Source of the DNA: Gluconobacter vitians | GTDB taxonomy: Bacteria; Pseudomonadota; Alphaproteobacteria; Acetobacterales; Acetobacteraceae | Assembly (NCBI RefSeq): GCF_015244565.1 | Contig: NZ_JABCQG010000007.1 | Coordinates: forward strand, 86,254-150,253 | Length of the DNA stretch: 64,000 nt | Direction: 5' to 3' | In this document: piece by piece, positions 18,625-29,095 of the stretch | Layout: each line of letters starts with the position of its first letter | How positions within the stretch are numbered: position 1 is the first letter of the stretch | Program-made: the position numbers and the translations under genes | The notes under the pieces: model-generated | The model's input: only the letters and a program-made list of their open reading frames with translations | Databases searched by the model: none | What the model was told of the DNA's origin: nothing

Positions 18625-20262
18625 ATGAGCAAGATTCAGCACCCCGCGCAGGATATTACATTGCAGCTCCTGTCAGTGGCAGGCGAGATGTACCCGTTCA
18701 TCAAAACCGGCGGTCTGGGAGACGTTGTAGGCTCGCTCCCCGCAGTTCTCGGGCAGCACGGGATCGACACCCGGACAGTTCTGCCGGGATATCCTGCCGT
18801 CTTGCGGGCGCTGTCCGACCAACAGGAAACGATCCGGTTTGATAACGTTCTGGGCCATGCCGTCACATTGCGGGAAGGCTGGGCACAGGGGCGCCATCTC
18901 TATGTCGTGGATGTTCCGGACCTCTATGCACGGCCGGGCAATCCCTATCTGGCACCGGACGGGCAGCCATGGGCCGATAACGGGATGCGCTATGCCGTCC
19001 TGTGCCGCGTAGCCGCCATGATCGGTGCCGGAGCGCTGGCTGACTGGAAACCCGATGCCGTTCTGAGCCATGACTGGCATGCGGGCCTTGTGGCAACCTA
19101 TCTGAAATACATGGATGCCCCGACGCCTCCCGTCGCACACGTCATCCATAATCTTGCATTCCAGGGCCTCTTCCCGCGCGACATGATGGGCGCATTCGGG
19201 CTGCCGGATCAGGCCTATGACAGCGGTGATGTCGAATTTTACGGCCAGATCGGGTTTATGAAAGCGGCACTTCAGGTCTCGCACCGGCTGATCAGCGTTT
19301 CACCGACCTATGCCGAGGAAATTCAGACCCCGGAAGAAGGGATGGGCCTCGACGGCATCCTGCGTTCGCGTGCGAATGTTCTGACCGGCATTCTCAATGG
19401 CATTGATCTGCGGGAATGGAATCCCCTGACCGATCCAGCCGTGTTCTTTCCGTATGCCGTGGGAGATCTCGCGGCACGACGGGCCAACAAGCGTGTGTTT
19501 CAGGCAGAATTCGGCCTGCCGCAGGACCCGGACGCCCTCCTGCTGGGCATGGTGAGCCGCCTGACCACACAGAAGGGTGCGGATCTGCTGGCGGGTCTCG
19601 CGCCACGGCTGTTTGAGGACAACATCCAGCTGGCTGTCGTCGGTACGGGGGACCGTGACATCATGCAGTCCTTCACGCAGCTTCAGGGCCGCTATCCGAA
19701 AAACTGCGTCTGCCACATGCGCTACAGCGAAACGCTCGGCCACCGACTGCATTCAGCCGTGGATGCCTCGCTCATTCCGTCCCGGTTCGAGCCCTGCGGC
19801 CTTACACAGTTCCATGCCATGCGTTACGGTTCCGTTCCGATTGCAGCGCGTGTTGGCGGTCTGAGCGACACGCTCGTCGATGCCAATTCTGCTGCCGTCA
19901 TGGAAGGCGTGGCAAATGGCATCCTGTTCTCCCCGACCACGGAAGACACGATGCTGCTGGCCATCCGGCGGGCGCAGAACCTGTTCCGTCAGAAAGCTGT
20001 CTGGGCACGGATGCAGCGTAATGGCGCCCTGCATGACGTCTCCTGGGATTCCAAGGGTGCGCAATATGCCCGTCTCCTGATGGAAATGACGGGGCGGCGT
20101 CCGGTGGCCCGCGAAGCCGAAAATGCCATCGCACCCCGTCGCAGCGATCCCATGTCCTCCGCACCGCGCACAGTCCGCCCGGCCGCACGCATGCCCCGTG
20201 GGCGCAATGGCGAACAGGTCAGTTCCATTCTCAGTTTTCCCCGTACCGGCACCCATGCCTAG
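18625..20262 (+). CDS. glgA: Glycogen synthase GlgA
   Basis: A GT5 glycosyltransferase that extends alpha-1,4-glucan from ADP-glucose. The N-terminal domain shows EMYPFIKTGGLGDVVGSLP, with the KTGGL ADP-glucose motif near residue 27, then HDWHAG and VHNLAFQG-type sequence; the C-terminal domain has SRLTTQKGADLL and SRFEPCGLTQFHAMRYG...GGLSDT. At 545 residues it is longer than most GlgA (about 480), with a C-terminal tail of about 55 residues rich in Pro, Arg and Ser. ATG at 18625 is preferred because GGAAAG lies 9 bases upstream; ATG at 18616 and a TTG at 18562 are in frame. glgC is absent from the window. Confidence 0.95.
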   Translation: MSKIQHPAQDITLQLLSVAGEMYPFIKTGGLGDVVGSLPAVLGQHGIDTRTVLPGYPAVLRALSDQQETIRFDNVLGHAVTLREGWAQGRHLYVVDVPDLYARPGNPYLAPDGQPWADNGMRYAVLCRVAAMIGAGALADWKPDAVLSHDWHAGLVATYLKYMDAPTPPVAHVIHNLAFQGLFPRDMMGAFGLPDQAYDSGDVEFYGQIGFMKAALQVSHRLISVSPTYAEEIQTPEEGMGLDGILRSRANVLTGILNGIDLREWNPLTDPAVFFPYAVGDLAARRANKRVFQAEFGLPQDPDALLLGMVSRLTTQKGADLLAGLAPRLFEDNIQLAVVGTGDRDIMQSFTQLQGRYPKNCVCHMRYSETLGHRLHSAVDASLIPSRFEPCGLTQFHAMRYGSVPIAARVGGLSDTLVDANSAAVMEGVANGILFSPTTEDTMLLAIRRAQNLFRQKAVWARMQRNGALHDVSWDSKGAQYARLLMEMTGRRPVAREAENAIAPRRSDPMSSAPRTVRPAARMPRGRNGEQVSSILSFPRTGTHA

Positions 20263-20271
20263 AGGTTCTGA

Positions 20272-22497
20272 ATGCAGGCCATTACCGTGTCTCAACCCTT
20301 GCAATCCATGATCGATGATCTGGTCACCACACACTGTCAGGATCCTTTCGCGCTCCTGGGGCGGCACCGTGTAGGGCGAACCGATCAGGTTCGTGTCTTC
20401 TATCCGGACGCCTTGGAAGTTCGCCTAACGGTAGAAAGTGCCAAGGGAGAGCGCTCGGAAAAGACCATGCGCCGCATTGACGAGCGCGGCATTTACGTCA
20501 CCACAATTCCCAAAACCAGCCGCTACAGCCTGCGCATCCGCTGGGCGGATGGCTGGCAGGAAACGCATGATCCCTACAGCTTCGGCCTGCTGCTGGGGGA
20601 ACTGGACCTGTATCTGTTTTCCGAAGGACGCCATCATCATCTGGACCAGATGATGGGCGCCATTCCCATGACGATCGACGGTGTGCAGGGTGTCCGGTTC
20701 GCAGTCTGGGCACCCAATGCGAAGCGGGTTTCCGTGATCGGGGATTTCAATATCTGGGACAGCCGCCGTCATCCGATGCGACTTCGACATGAAGCAGGAA
20801 TCTGGGAACTGTTCATTCCCGGTCTTCGGGCAGGTGAGCGCTATAAATACGAAGTCATGTCACAGGACGGCACGGTGCTCCCCGCCAAGGCCGATCCCTA
20901 TGCCCGGGCCAGCGAGCACCCGCCCGCCACGGCTTCCATCGTCGCCTCCTCCGGCAGCCACAGCTGGCAGGACAAGGTCTGGATGCAGGAACGCGCCCGG
21001 CACCAGACCCCGGAAAATCCACTGTCGATTTATGAACTGCATGCCCCCTCATGGCGCCATCCGCAGAGTGGCCGGGGTGTTATGGACTGGGACGAACTGG
21101 CCGCGACACTGATCCCTTATGTCACGGAACTGGGTTTTACCCATATCGAACTTCTTCCGGTAACGGAATATCCGTTCTCCGGCTCATGGGGCTATCAGCC
21201 GCTTGGGCTTTACGCACCAACCTCCCGTCATGGCAACCCCGAACAGTTCGCGCGCTTCGTGGACCAGTGCCATCAGGCCGGGCTCGGCGTCATCATGGAC
21301 TGGGTGCCGGCACATTTCCCGGCCGACCAGCACGGACTGGCCTCTTTTGACGGGACGCATCTGTATGAACATGCCGATCCGCGCGAAGGCTATCATCAGG
21401 ACTGGCATACGCTGATCTATAATTTTGGCCGTAATGAAGTCCGCGGCTTTCTGACGGGAAGCGCGCTTTACTGGCTGGAACATTTTCACATCGACGGACT
21501 GCGCGTCGATGCCGTGGCCTCCATGCTCTACCGCGATTACAGCCGTGAAGAAGGTGAGTGGTATCCCAATATCCATGGTGGCCGGGAAAATCTCGAAGCC
21601 ATCGGCTTCCTGCATCACCTGTCAGAAACCATCCGCCATCTCCATCCCGAGACCCTCCTCATTGCCGAGGAATCCACCGCCTGGCCGGGTGTGACGAAGC
21701 CGGTCTCCGAAGGGGGGCTGGGCTTTGATTACAAATGGAACATGGGCTGGATGCACGACACGCTGCGCTACATGGAGCGGGACCCGCTCTGGCGTGGCCA
21801 TCATGGCAGCGACATTACGTTCGGCATGATCTACGCCTATTCCGAACGTTTCATCCTGCCGCTGTCCCATGACGAAGTGGTGCACGGCAAAGGGTCGCTT
21901 CTCGCAAAAATGCCCGGCGATGACTGGCAGAAACATGCCAACTTGCGAGCCTATTATGCCCTGATGTGGGCCTATCCCGGCCGCAAGCTTCTGTTCATGG
22001 GATGTGAACTCGCCCAGCCGCAGGAATGGTCGTACGAAGGCGAAATCGCCTGGTTCCGTCTGGATGACGCCTTCGGTCGCGGCATGCATGATACGGTCCG
22101 CGCCCTGAACGGACTGTACCGCCGGGAGCCTGCCCTGCATCAGCGTGACGACACACCATCCGGCTTTCGCTGGCTGATCGCCGATGATCGCGAAAACTGC
22201 GTTTTTGCCTGGCTGCGTCAGGCGCCGGACCGCGCACCGGTCCTGGTCGTCTGCAACATGACACCGGTGCCCCGGCATGATTACCGGATCGGAGTGCCAT
22301 CAGACGGAAGCTGGCATGAAATCCTCAATACGGACGCTGCGATCTTTGGCGGCTCCAACATGGGCAATGGCGGCCTGTGCCATGCACAGCATGTTCCGTC
22401 TCACGGTGAGGCCCATTCCCTCGTCCTGACACTTCCGCCCCTGTCCACACTGTATTTCTCTCCCCATCCCGCGAGCCCTCAAGGATCTTCTTCATGA
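20272..22497 (+). CDS. glgB: 1,4-alpha-glucan branching enzyme GlgB
   Basis: A 741-residue GH13 subfamily 9 enzyme that makes alpha-1,6 branches. It has the two N-terminal modules of the E. coli-type enzyme: an N1 domain (about 10-120) and a CBM48 (about 135-230, [20 protein letters not shown]). The barrel has [25 protein letters not shown] with nucleophile Asp413, AEEST with Glu466, and [19 protein letters not shown] lies six bases before the ATG, 9 bp after the glgA stop. Its TGA overlaps the treZ ATG, so synthesis and branching are translated together. Confidence 0.97.
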   Translation: MQAITVSQPLQSMIDDLVTTHCQDPFALLGRHRVGRTDQVRVFYPDALEVRLTVESAKGERSEKTMRRIDERGIYVTTIPKTSRYSLRIRWADGWQETHDPYSFGLLLGELDLYLFSEGRHHHLDQMMGAIPMTIDGVQGVRFAVWAPNAKRVSVIGDFNIWDSRRHPMRLRHEAGIWELFIPGLRAGERYKYEVMSQDGTVLPAKADPYARASEHPPATASIVASSGSHSWQDKVWMQERARHQTPENPLSIYELHAPSWRHPQSGRGVMDWDELAATLIPYVTELGFTHIELLPVTEYPFSGSWGYQPLGLYAPTSRHGNPEQFARFVDQCHQAGLGVIMDWVPAHFPADQHGLASFDGTHLYEHADPREGYHQDWHTLIYNFGRNEVRGFLTGSALYWLEHFHIDGLRVDAVASMLYRDYSREEGEWYPNIHGGRENLEAIGFLHHLSETIRHLHPETLLIAEESTAWPGVTKPVSEGGLGFDYKWNMGWMHDTLRYMERDPLWRGHHGSDITFGMIYAYSERFILPLSHDEVVHGKGSLLAKMPGDDWQKHANLRAYYALMWAYPGRKLLFMGCELAQPQEWSYEGEIAWFRLDDAFGRGMHDTVRALNGLYRREPALHQRDDTPSGFRWLIADDRENCVFAWLRQAPDRAPVLVVCNMTPVPRHDYRIGVPSDGSWHEILNTDAAIFGGSNMGNGGLCHAQHVPSHGEAHSLVLTLPPLSTLYFSPHPASPQGSSS

Positions 22498-24248
22498 CAG
22501 CCTTCCATTATACGGGCCGCTTCGGCGCAGAACTTCTCAGTCCGGACCGGACACGTTTTTCATTCTGGGCACCATCCTGCAAGACGGTCATTCTTGAAGT
22601 GGAAGGCCTGCCGCCTCAGGTCATGGAACGGCATGAAGACGGCTTCTTCACGACAGAAGCGCTCTGTGGTGCAGGGGCACGCTACCGCTTTAGGATCCGC
22701 GACGACCTTTCCGTTCCTGACCCCGCCAGCCGCTGCCAGCCCGATGGCGTGCACGGGCCGAGCGAAGTCCTCGATCCCGGTTTTTATCAGTGGAAGCATC
22801 CGGGATGGAAAGGCCGCCCGTGGGAAGAGACGGTCATCTACGAGCTGCATGTTGGTCTGGAAGGTGGCTATGAAGGCCTGATGGGGCGGCTACAAGAGCT
22901 GGTTGATCTGGGTGTCACGGCCATCGAACTCATGCCGATCAACAGTTTCAGCGGTAACTGGAACTGGGGCTATGATGGCGTTCTGCTGTTTGCACCCGAT
23001 ATTTCCTATGGCCGCCCCTCCATCCTCAAGACGCTGATCGACCATGCTCATGAGCTTGGCCTGATGGTGTTTCTGGACGTGGTGTATAATCACTTCGGGC
23101 CTGACGGGAATTATGTGCCCGAATATGCGGAAGCACTTTTTGATCCGGACAATGCGACCGTCTGGGGTGAAGGGATCGATTTCCACAACCCCGTCGCGGC
23201 AGAGTTCTTCATCGACAATGCCCTGCTCTGGCTTGCGGAATACCGTTTCGACGGACTGCGGATCGACGCGGCCTGGGCGATCACCAACCGCAACTGGTTC
23301 ACCCAGCTCCGTCAGCAGATCGCCCGCTATACGGAGCCGGAACGGCATATCCATCTGATCCTCGAGAACGAGAACAATGATTCCGCACTGCTCCGCGATG
23401 GCTACAGCCAGTGGGACGAGGACTGGCACCATGCCGTCACCGTTCTGCTGACCGGGGAGGATGAAGGGTATTTCAAGGCCTTCACGAACGACCCGACCGC
23501 CCTTCTGCGCCGGGTTCTGGCGGAGGGCTTTGCCTGGCAGGGCGAATATTTTGCGCCGGCAGACAAAATGCGCGGCACACCGAGCGCGGACCTGCCACCC
23601 ACGAAATTCGTAACCTTCCTGCAGAATCATGATCAGATCGGCAATCGCCCACGAGGAGAGCGGATGATCACACTTTGCGTGCCGGAAGCGTTCAAGGCCG
23701 CCTATGCGCTGCTTCTGCTCTGCCCGATGACGCCCATGCTGTTCATGGGTGAGGAATGGGGATGCACCACACCCTTCTATTTCTTCTGCGATTTTGATGG
23801 AGAACTGGGACAGAAGGTCCGCAAGGGACGGAATGACCAGTTCCGCAAATATTGCGGGGTCAGCGATCCGGCAGAACTGGAAAGCCTGTCCGATCCCATC
23901 GCCCGTTCGACCTATGACGCTTCACGCCCTAATCGGCAGGAACGCGAGACGCCTGTCGGACAGGAATGGCTCGCTCGTACGAAAGAACTCCTGGGTCTGC
24001 GCCACCACCACATCACGCCTCATCTGAAGGGTGCGCGCAGTGCAGGAGCAGAAGTTCTGGGGGACGGCGCCGTTCGGGCAAGCTGGCTTCTGGACAACGG
24101 CACCCTGTTGAGCATCGCTATCAATCTGGGCCCCCAGACCCTGCCCATCGTCGAACCGGGATCCCTGATCTATCAGACCGGTGCCGACCGGCCAGCCGGC
24201 ACCCTGCTCCCCCACAGCATTGTCGTGGGACTGGACCGCGCCCTCTAG
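22494..24248 (+). CDS. treZ: Malto-oligosyltrehalose trehalohydrolase TreZ
   Basis: A 584-residue GH13 enzyme that releases trehalose from maltooligosyl-trehalose, second step of the TreY-TreZ route from glycogen. An N-terminal CBM48-like domain precedes the barrel. Conserved parts: [49 protein letters not shown] with nucleophile Asp258, LENENND with Glu291, and [15 protein letters not shown]. The ATG overlaps the glgB stop by 4 bases and AAGGAT precedes it. The partner treY, usually adjacent, is not in this window; a minus-strand gene follows after 4 bp. That makes the local pathway incomplete unless treY lies elsewhere. Confidence 0.94.
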   Translation: MTAFHYTGRFGAELLSPDRTRFSFWAPSCKTVILEVEGLPPQVMERHEDGFFTTEALCGAGARYRFRIRDDLSVPDPASRCQPDGVHGPSEVLDPGFYQWKHPGWKGRPWEETVIYELHVGLEGGYEGLMGRLQELVDLGVTAIELMPINSFSGNWNWGYDGVLLFAPDISYGRPSILKTLIDHAHELGLMVFLDVVYNHFGPDGNYVPEYAEALFDPDNATVWGEGIDFHNPVAAEFFIDNALLWLAEYRFDGLRIDAAWAITNRNWFTQLRQQIARYTEPERHIHLILENENNDSALLRDGYSQWDEDWHHAVTVLLTGEDEGYFKAFTNDPTALLRRVLAEGFAWQGEYFAPADKMRGTPSADLPPTKFVTFLQNHDQIGNRPRGERMITLCVPEAFKAAYALLLLCPMTPMLFMGEEWGCTTPFYFFCDFDGELGQKVRKGRNDQFRKYCGVSDPAELESLSDPIARSTYDASRPNRQERETPVGQEWLARTKELLGLRHHHITPHLKGARSAGAEVLGDGAVRASWLLDNGTLLSIAINLGPQTLPIVEPGSLIYQTGADRPAGTLLPHSIVVGLDRAL

Positions 24249-24260
24249 TTCCTCAGAGGG
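24241..24260. terminator. Small hairpin between convergent treZ and GH144-like genes
   Basis: CCCTCT at 24241-24246 pairs with AGAGGG at 24255-24260, loop of 8. It contains the treZ stop and the stop of the convergent gene. There is no T tract on either strand, so it is at most a weak terminator or an RNA 3'-end stabiliser. Confidence 0.35.
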
Positions 24261-25713
24261 ACTTGCCCGTCGGGGTGGACGCGGCTGTCGTGGTCCGCAG
24301 CCATCCGCCCTCAAACCCTGCGCGCTCCAGCCCGGCGCGCAGATAGGGGTTCTTTTTCATCGTGTTCCACACAAGGCCGCTGCGCCAGTTTTCCAGCATC
24401 AGCAGGATCGGCCCCTGATCGATCCCGAGCTGTTGCCCATCCACCCAGTAGGATTTCTGGTCGGCAAAGGACGGATTGAAGGCATCAAGGAAGCCATACT
24501 TGTTGTAGATCCGGTCCCCGTAACGCGCGCGCATTTCCTTGAGCGCTGGCAGGGCAATTTCCGGTGCAAAGGCAATCGAACCACCGACAGCCGTGGGTGC
24601 GATTGTCCCGTCATCCAGAATATAATCCCGCCCTGCCCCACGCGCACTATAGGCGAGGTAATGGCGCTGCTTGCCATGATAGACCTGCTGCGCATCCCCG
24701 GGCCCATCACAGGCCGTCAGCCCCCAGATATTGGGACCGTAATCCTTCCAGTCACCGGGATTGGCGCGGGCATAAGCCTGCTGGGCATAGGCCGCTTCAC
24801 GACCGTTCTGGAAATAATCGACGTTATGGGCCCGGTCCCAGGCATCCTGCACACCGCGGAAATCAATCCAGGATTCACTGTACTGATGCCCGAACATCGG
24901 TGCAAAATTCAGCAGCTTATGGCCCTGAAAGTCGCCCCACTGTCCCTCATAGGTCGCCGTCCAGGTCTTCCAGGTCTCGGCCGGAAGCGGATGCGTCGGA
25001 GAACCAAGCGCCTGAAGATAGATGATCAGACCCTCGTTATAGCCCTTCCAGTCGCTCGGCAGGAACGTATGCGGCGGCATCCACCCCATACTGAGCCAGG
25101 GGCCATGGGCTTTCATCCATGTCCAGTCGATCCGGCGGTACAGATGGTCCGCAATGTCGCGGATTTCCTTTTCCTGCGGCGTGTCATGATCGAAATAGGA
25201 CTGTGAGAACAGCACGCCCCCCATCAGGAGCGCAGTGTCGACACTGGACAGCTCGGACCAGTCCGCAACACGCAGGCCGGTGTTGGGATCGAGGAAATGG
25301 TAGAAAAAGCCATGATAGCCCGCAGCGCCCGAGACATGATCATTCTGCGGCAGGCTTGCGAGGAAACGCAGCGTCGTCAGGGTCCGGTCCACGGCCTGCT
25401 GGCGGGTAATGTAGTTCCGCTCCACACCAATGCCATAAGCCGTCAGTCCAAAACCGACACTGGCAATGCTGGCAGCCCCATTGGGAAGCGGCGCACGATC
25501 CGGCACCAGACCATTCTGCGGATTGGCCGTTTCCCAGAACCAATTGAAGGTCCGCTTTTCCAGATCATCGACAAAAGCGGCATCGGCAGCCGGCAGGCTC
25601 GCAGGCTGAAGGGCCGGCGTCAGCGCCGTGCTGTGCGTGGGTGCGGCCTTTGCGGAAGGAAGCATCAGGGCCATCGCGCCCAGAGCCATCCCGACCCGCC
25701 GGAAGCGCGCCAT
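24253..25713 (-). CDS. Secreted glucoamylase-domain protein (GH144-like)
   Basis: A 486-residue exported protein. Residues 1-23 (MARFRRVGMALGAMALMLPS to AKA) are a signal peptide. The body is an (alpha/alpha)6-type sequence with RTFNWFWETANPQNGLVPDR, ASIASVGFGLTAYGIGVERN, SSVDTALLMGGVLF, NEGLIIYLQALGSPTHPLP and GPNIWGLTACDGP, as in Pfam Glycoamylase (PF10091). Characterised members of that group are GH144 endo-beta-1,2-glucanases, so periplasmic beta-1,2-glucan turnover is the likelier role despite the name. The start at 25713 gives a clean signal peptide; an ATG at 25800 would add a basic leader and has no ribosome site. Convergent with treZ, so not in that operon. Confidence 0.8.
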   Translation of the reverse strand: MARFRRVGMALGAMALMLPSAKAAPTHSTALTPALQPASLPAADAAFVDDLEKRTFNWFWETANPQNGLVPDRAPLPNGAASIASVGFGLTAYGIGVERNYITRQQAVDRTLTTLRFLASLPQNDHVSGAAGYHGFFYHFLDPNTGLRVADWSELSSVDTALLMGGVLFSQSYFDHDTPQEKEIRDIADHLYRRIDWTWMKAHGPWLSMGWMPPHTFLPSDWKGYNEGLIIYLQALGSPTHPLPAETWKTWTATYEGQWGDFQGHKLLNFAPMFGHQYSESWIDFRGVQDAWDRAHNVDYFQNGREAAYAQQAYARANPGDWKDYGPNIWGLTACDGPGDAQQVYHGKQRHYLAYSARGAGRDYILDDGTIAPTAVGGSIAFAPEIALPALKEMRARYGDRIYNKYGFLDAFNPSFADQKSYWVDGQQLGIDQGPILLMLENWRSGLVWNTMKKNPYLRAGLERAGFEGGWLRTTTAASTPTGKSL

Positions 25714-25851
25714 CCGGGAGGCCCTTCTGTCGCCCGTCACGGCCTGTAGAGAGAAAAACGGGACTTCGGAAGTCCGCTGCGTCCGGTGCTGCATGCTCAT
25801 GCGGGGAGGATAAGCAGAAGCACAGACCGCCACGCACCTCCCGTTACATCA

Positions 25852-25874
25852 ACTTTCTGTGACATCCAGAAAGT
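25852..25874. repeat. Inverted repeat between xdhC and the GH144-like gene
   Basis: ACTTTCTG at 25852-25859 pairs with CAGAAAGT at 25867-25874, loop TGACATC. It lies 31 bp after the xdhC stop on the minus strand. It may mark the end of the xdh transcript or be an operator for the downstream secreted glucanase; no T tract follows. Confidence 0.4.
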
Positions 25875-25904
25875 GAGGGAACTCCGCCCTTGTCATGGAG
25901 AACT

Positions 25905-26777
25905 TTATGACAGGATTGAGGCGAATGTAACATCCGCAATATCTGAAATGACTGATTCCGAAACTTCAGGGCTGGCAACCGAATCTGTCTCGCACAGCAT
26001 CCGGGCCGCGATTTCCGCTGTTACGAAGGTCGCGATCACCTCGGGCCGCTTGTCGCGCACCCCGAAATCCCCGATCGGACAGACCAGATGGTCGATCTGC
26101 TCCTGCGGAATATCGATCTGACGGAAGGCACTCTCGAACCGCCTGCGCTTCGTCCGCGATCCAATCATCCCGACATAGCGTAGGTCCCCGCGCTCCAGCG
26201 CAGCCCCCGTGATGAGCGCATCCAGCGAATGGCTCTGGGTCAGGACCAGTACGCCCGATCCCGCGGGAGCGCCCTGAACAAGCGGCTCCCATTGCTCGGT
26301 AACATGTACCTCCACGCCCGGCGGCACGGCCCCGAACTCCTCCTCGCGCGCATCAATCCAGACCAGCCGAAGCGGCAGAAGCGCGAGCGAACGTGCCAGA
26401 GCGCGCCCCACATGCCCCGCCCCGAACAGCAGCAGTTGCGGCAGCCTCTCCCATTCGGCCCGGATTTCGGCTTCGAGAATGTCGGGACTGAGCACCCGCT
26501 CGATGCGAACCGTCACCGCCCCGCCGCAGCACTGGTTGATGGCAGGGCCCAACGGAATGTGACGCTCCACAGGCGCACCGCCCAAAGCAAGAAGCGCGCG
26601 CCCCTCCGCCATGCAGTCCCATTCCAGACGTCCTCCGCCGATCGTGCCGGTCTGTTCGGTCCGGGTCAGGAGCATGAACGCGCCTTCTTCCCGTGGCGTC
26701 GAGCCCCGGGCACGGATAACGGTCAGGCGCACCATGTCCTGCCCCTCCCGCCGCCAGCGCAGAACATCCGCGAGCAT
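25905..26777 (-). CDS. xdhC: Xanthine dehydrogenase accessory protein XdhC
   Basis: A 290-residue XdhC/CoxI-family chaperone that binds molybdenum cofactor, helps its sulfuration and inserts it into XdhB. The N-terminal XdhC domain has TVIRARGSTPREEGAFML, GTIGGGRLEWD and the Cys-Cys pair in NQCCGGAV. The C-terminal Rossmann-like domain shows LLLFGAGHVGRALAR, VLTQSHSLD and RYVGMIGSRTKRRRF. The ATG lies 2 bp after the xdhB stop, so the three genes form an operon xdhA-xdhB-xdhC. Confidence 0.94.
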   Translation of the reverse strand: MLADVLRWRREGQDMVRLTVIRARGSTPREEGAFMLLTRTEQTGTIGGGRLEWDCMAEGRALLALGGAPVERHIPLGPAINQCCGGAVTVRIERVLSPDILEAEIRAEWERLPQLLLFGAGHVGRALARSLALLPLRLVWIDAREEEFGAVPPGVEVHVTEQWEPLVQGAPAGSGVLVLTQSHSLDALITGAALERGDLRYVGMIGSRTKRRRFESAFRQIDIPQEQIDHLVCPIGDFGVRDKRPEVIATFVTAEIAARMLCETDSVASPEVSESVISDIADVTFASILS

Positions 26778-26779
26778 GA

Positions 26780-29095
26780 TCAGTCCGCGCGCTCTTGCAG
26801 CGCCATGAGGGTTTTCAGCACCCTCTCAGGCGTGGCCGGTGCGTCCAGCTTCGGACAGGTGCGGTAGTCATCCAGACTGGCAATCGCGTCCGAAATGGCC
26901 TGCAAAACCGCGACCCCATGCACGAAAGGCGGCTCTCCGACGGCCTTGGAGCGGAAAATCGTCTCCTCCCGGTTCGGTGCGTTTTCCAGCAATTCCACGT
27001 TGAAAATCCGCGGCCGGTCGGAACAGGCCGGGATCTTGTACGTGCTGGGCGCATGGGTGCGCAGACGGCCGGCCGGATCCCAGACCAGTTCTTCGGTCGT
27101 CAGCCAGCCCGCACCCTGCACGAACCCGCCCTCGATCTGCCCGATATCGATATCGGGATTCAGGGACTGCCCGGCGTCATGCAGAATATCCACTCGGTCG
27201 ATGCTGTGCTCCCCCGTCAGCAGATCGACCGACACTTCCGCACAGGCCGCGCCATAGGCGAAATAGAAAAACGGTCGGCCGCGCCCGGTCTCGGGATTCC
27301 AGGAAATCTTCGGCGTCTTGTAAAACCCGTTCGAGGACAGCGAAACCCGCGCGAAATAAGCCTGCCAGGCGAGTTGCTGGAAGGTCATGATCTCCGCACC
27401 GACATGCACGCCATCAGGCCGGAAATGGATATCTTCAACCGCCACGCCCCATTTTTCAGCAGCGAACGTGATCATCCGGCCCTTGATCTTCCGAACGGCG
27501 TCCAGCACCGCCATGCCGTTCAGATCCGCTCCCGATGACGCCGCCGTAGCCGACGTGTTCGGAACCTTCCCGGTCGTGGTCGCCGTGATGCGCACAAGAT
27601 CCGCCGTCAGACCGAACTCGCGCAGGACGATCTGCACCATCTTGGTGTGCAGCCCCTGCCCCATTTCCGTCCCGCCGTGGTTCACCTGAACCGAGCCATC
27701 CGTATAGACATGCACCAGCGCGCCGGCCTGATTGTAATGCGTGGCCGTAAAGGAAATGCCGAACTTCACCGGCGTCAGTGCAATGCCGCGACGAATGATG
27801 CGGCTGTTACGATTGAATGCCCGGATCTCCGCCTTACGCGCCTGATAGTCACAACGCGCGACCAGCTTTGTAAGGATTTCCGCCGTAATCGAGTCCTCGA
27901 CCGTCATGTGATACGGCGTGAGATTGCGCGTCCCGGTCCCATAAACATTCCGCAGACGGACCGTCACAGGGTCCAGCCCGGTCGCAAATGCGACTTCCTC
28001 GATCACGCGCTCGGCCGCGACAATGCCCTGCGGTCCGCCAAAACCGCGATAGGCCGTGTTGGACTGGGTATTGGTCCGCAACGGTTCGGATTTCAGCCGC
28101 ACATCCGGATAGAAATAGGCGTTATCGGCATGAAACAGCGCCCGGTCCGTAACAGGTCCGGACAGATCCGCCGCCCAGCCGCACCGCGCGGCCAAAACCA
28201 TGTCCACGGCGAGAATATCGCCCTCATCGGTAAAGCCGACGTCGTAGTCGATCAGGAAATCATGCCGCTTGCCCGTGACCATCATGTCATCATCGCGGTC
28301 CAGACGCGCCTTGACGGCCTGTCCCGTTCGATCAGCGGCGATGGCGGCCAGACAGGCCCAGGCATTGGCCTGCGTCTCCTTGCCGCCAAACGCCCCGCCC
28401 ATACGCCGCACTTCCGTCGTGACCAGATGATGCGGCCGCCCGAGCACGGCCGCGACCAGATGCTGCGTCTCGGATGGATGCTGCGTGGAGGACCAGATCC
28501 GCATTTCCCCGGCCTCTCCGGGTTGGGCGAGCGCGGCCTGCCCTTCCAGATAGAAATGCTCCTGCCCGCCAATCTCGATCTGTCCCGACAGACGGCGCGG
28601 CGCGGCCGTCAGACCACGCTCTACATCCCCGCGCTGCATGGTCAGGGAGCGCCAGACCATCGGGCTGCCATTCTGCCGCGCCTGCGCGATGTTCAGGATC
28701 GCAGGCTTTTCCTCATACTCGATCTTCGCCAGACGCACGGCCTGCCGCGCCGCCTGAAGCGAGGTCGCCACCACGGCGAACATCACCTGCCCCCAGAAAT
28801 GAACGTGATCTGTCGCCAGAAGTGGCTCGTCTTCCCGATGAACCGGACTGATCTGGTTTTCCCCCGGCACATCTTCCGCCGTCAGCACGCACACGACGCC
28901 CGACGCGGTACGCACGGCGTCCAGATCCATCGACACGATCCGCGCATGGGCCTTCGTGCTCAGCCCCGGCACGAGATGCAGCGTACCACGCGGCTCAGGC
29001 ATGTCATCAATATAGGTCGCCCGCCCCGTCACATGCAGCATCGCGCTTTCGTGCTTCATGCTGGTCGAAGCGGCACCCGGAACGAGATCAGACAT
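26780..29095 (-). CDS. xdhB: Xanthine dehydrogenase molybdopterin subunit XdhB
   Basis: A 771-residue large subunit carrying the Mo cofactor, which hydroxylates hypoxanthine and xanthine to urate. Features: ARGT-type N-terminus with HVTGRATYIDDMPEP, GGAFGGKETQA, NTAYRGFGGPQG, and near the C-terminus SKAVGEPPFVHG containing the catalytic Glu. The start at 29095 has GGAGG upstream and overlaps the xdhA stop by 8 bp; an in-frame start at 29152 would lie deep in xdhA. Length matches bacterial two-subunit XDH (Rhodobacter capsulatus type). Confidence 0.96.
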   Translation of the reverse strand: MSDLVPGAASTSMKHESAMLHVTGRATYIDDMPEPRGTLHLVPGLSTKAHARIVSMDLDAVRTASGVVCVLTAEDVPGENQISPVHREDEPLLATDHVHFWGQVMFAVVATSLQAARQAVRLAKIEYEEKPAILNIAQARQNGSPMVWRSLTMQRGDVERGLTAAPRRLSGQIEIGGQEHFYLEGQAALAQPGEAGEMRIWSSTQHPSETQHLVAAVLGRPHHLVTTEVRRMGGAFGGKETQANAWACLAAIAADRTGQAVKARLDRDDDMMVTGKRHDFLIDYDVGFTDEGDILAVDMVLAARCGWAADLSGPVTDRALFHADNAYFYPDVRLKSEPLRTNTQSNTAYRGFGGPQGIVAAERVIEEVAFATGLDPVTVRLRNVYGTGTRNLTPYHMTVEDSITAEILTKLVARCDYQARKAEIRAFNRNSRIIRRGIALTPVKFGISFTATHYNQAGALVHVYTDGSVQVNHGGTEMGQGLHTKMVQIVLREFGLTADLVRITATTTGKVPNTSATAASSGADLNGMAVLDAVRKIKGRMITFAAEKWGVAVEDIHFRPDGVHVGAEIMTFQQLAWQAYFARVSLSSNGFYKTPKISWNPETGRGRPFFYFAYGAACAEVSVDLLTGEHSIDRVDILHDAGQSLNPDIDIGQIEGGFVQGAGWLTTEELVWDPAGRLRTHAPSTYKIPACSDRPRIFNVELLENAPNREETIFRSKAVGEPPFVHGVAVLQAISDAIASLDDYRTCPKLDAPATPERVLKTLMALQERAD

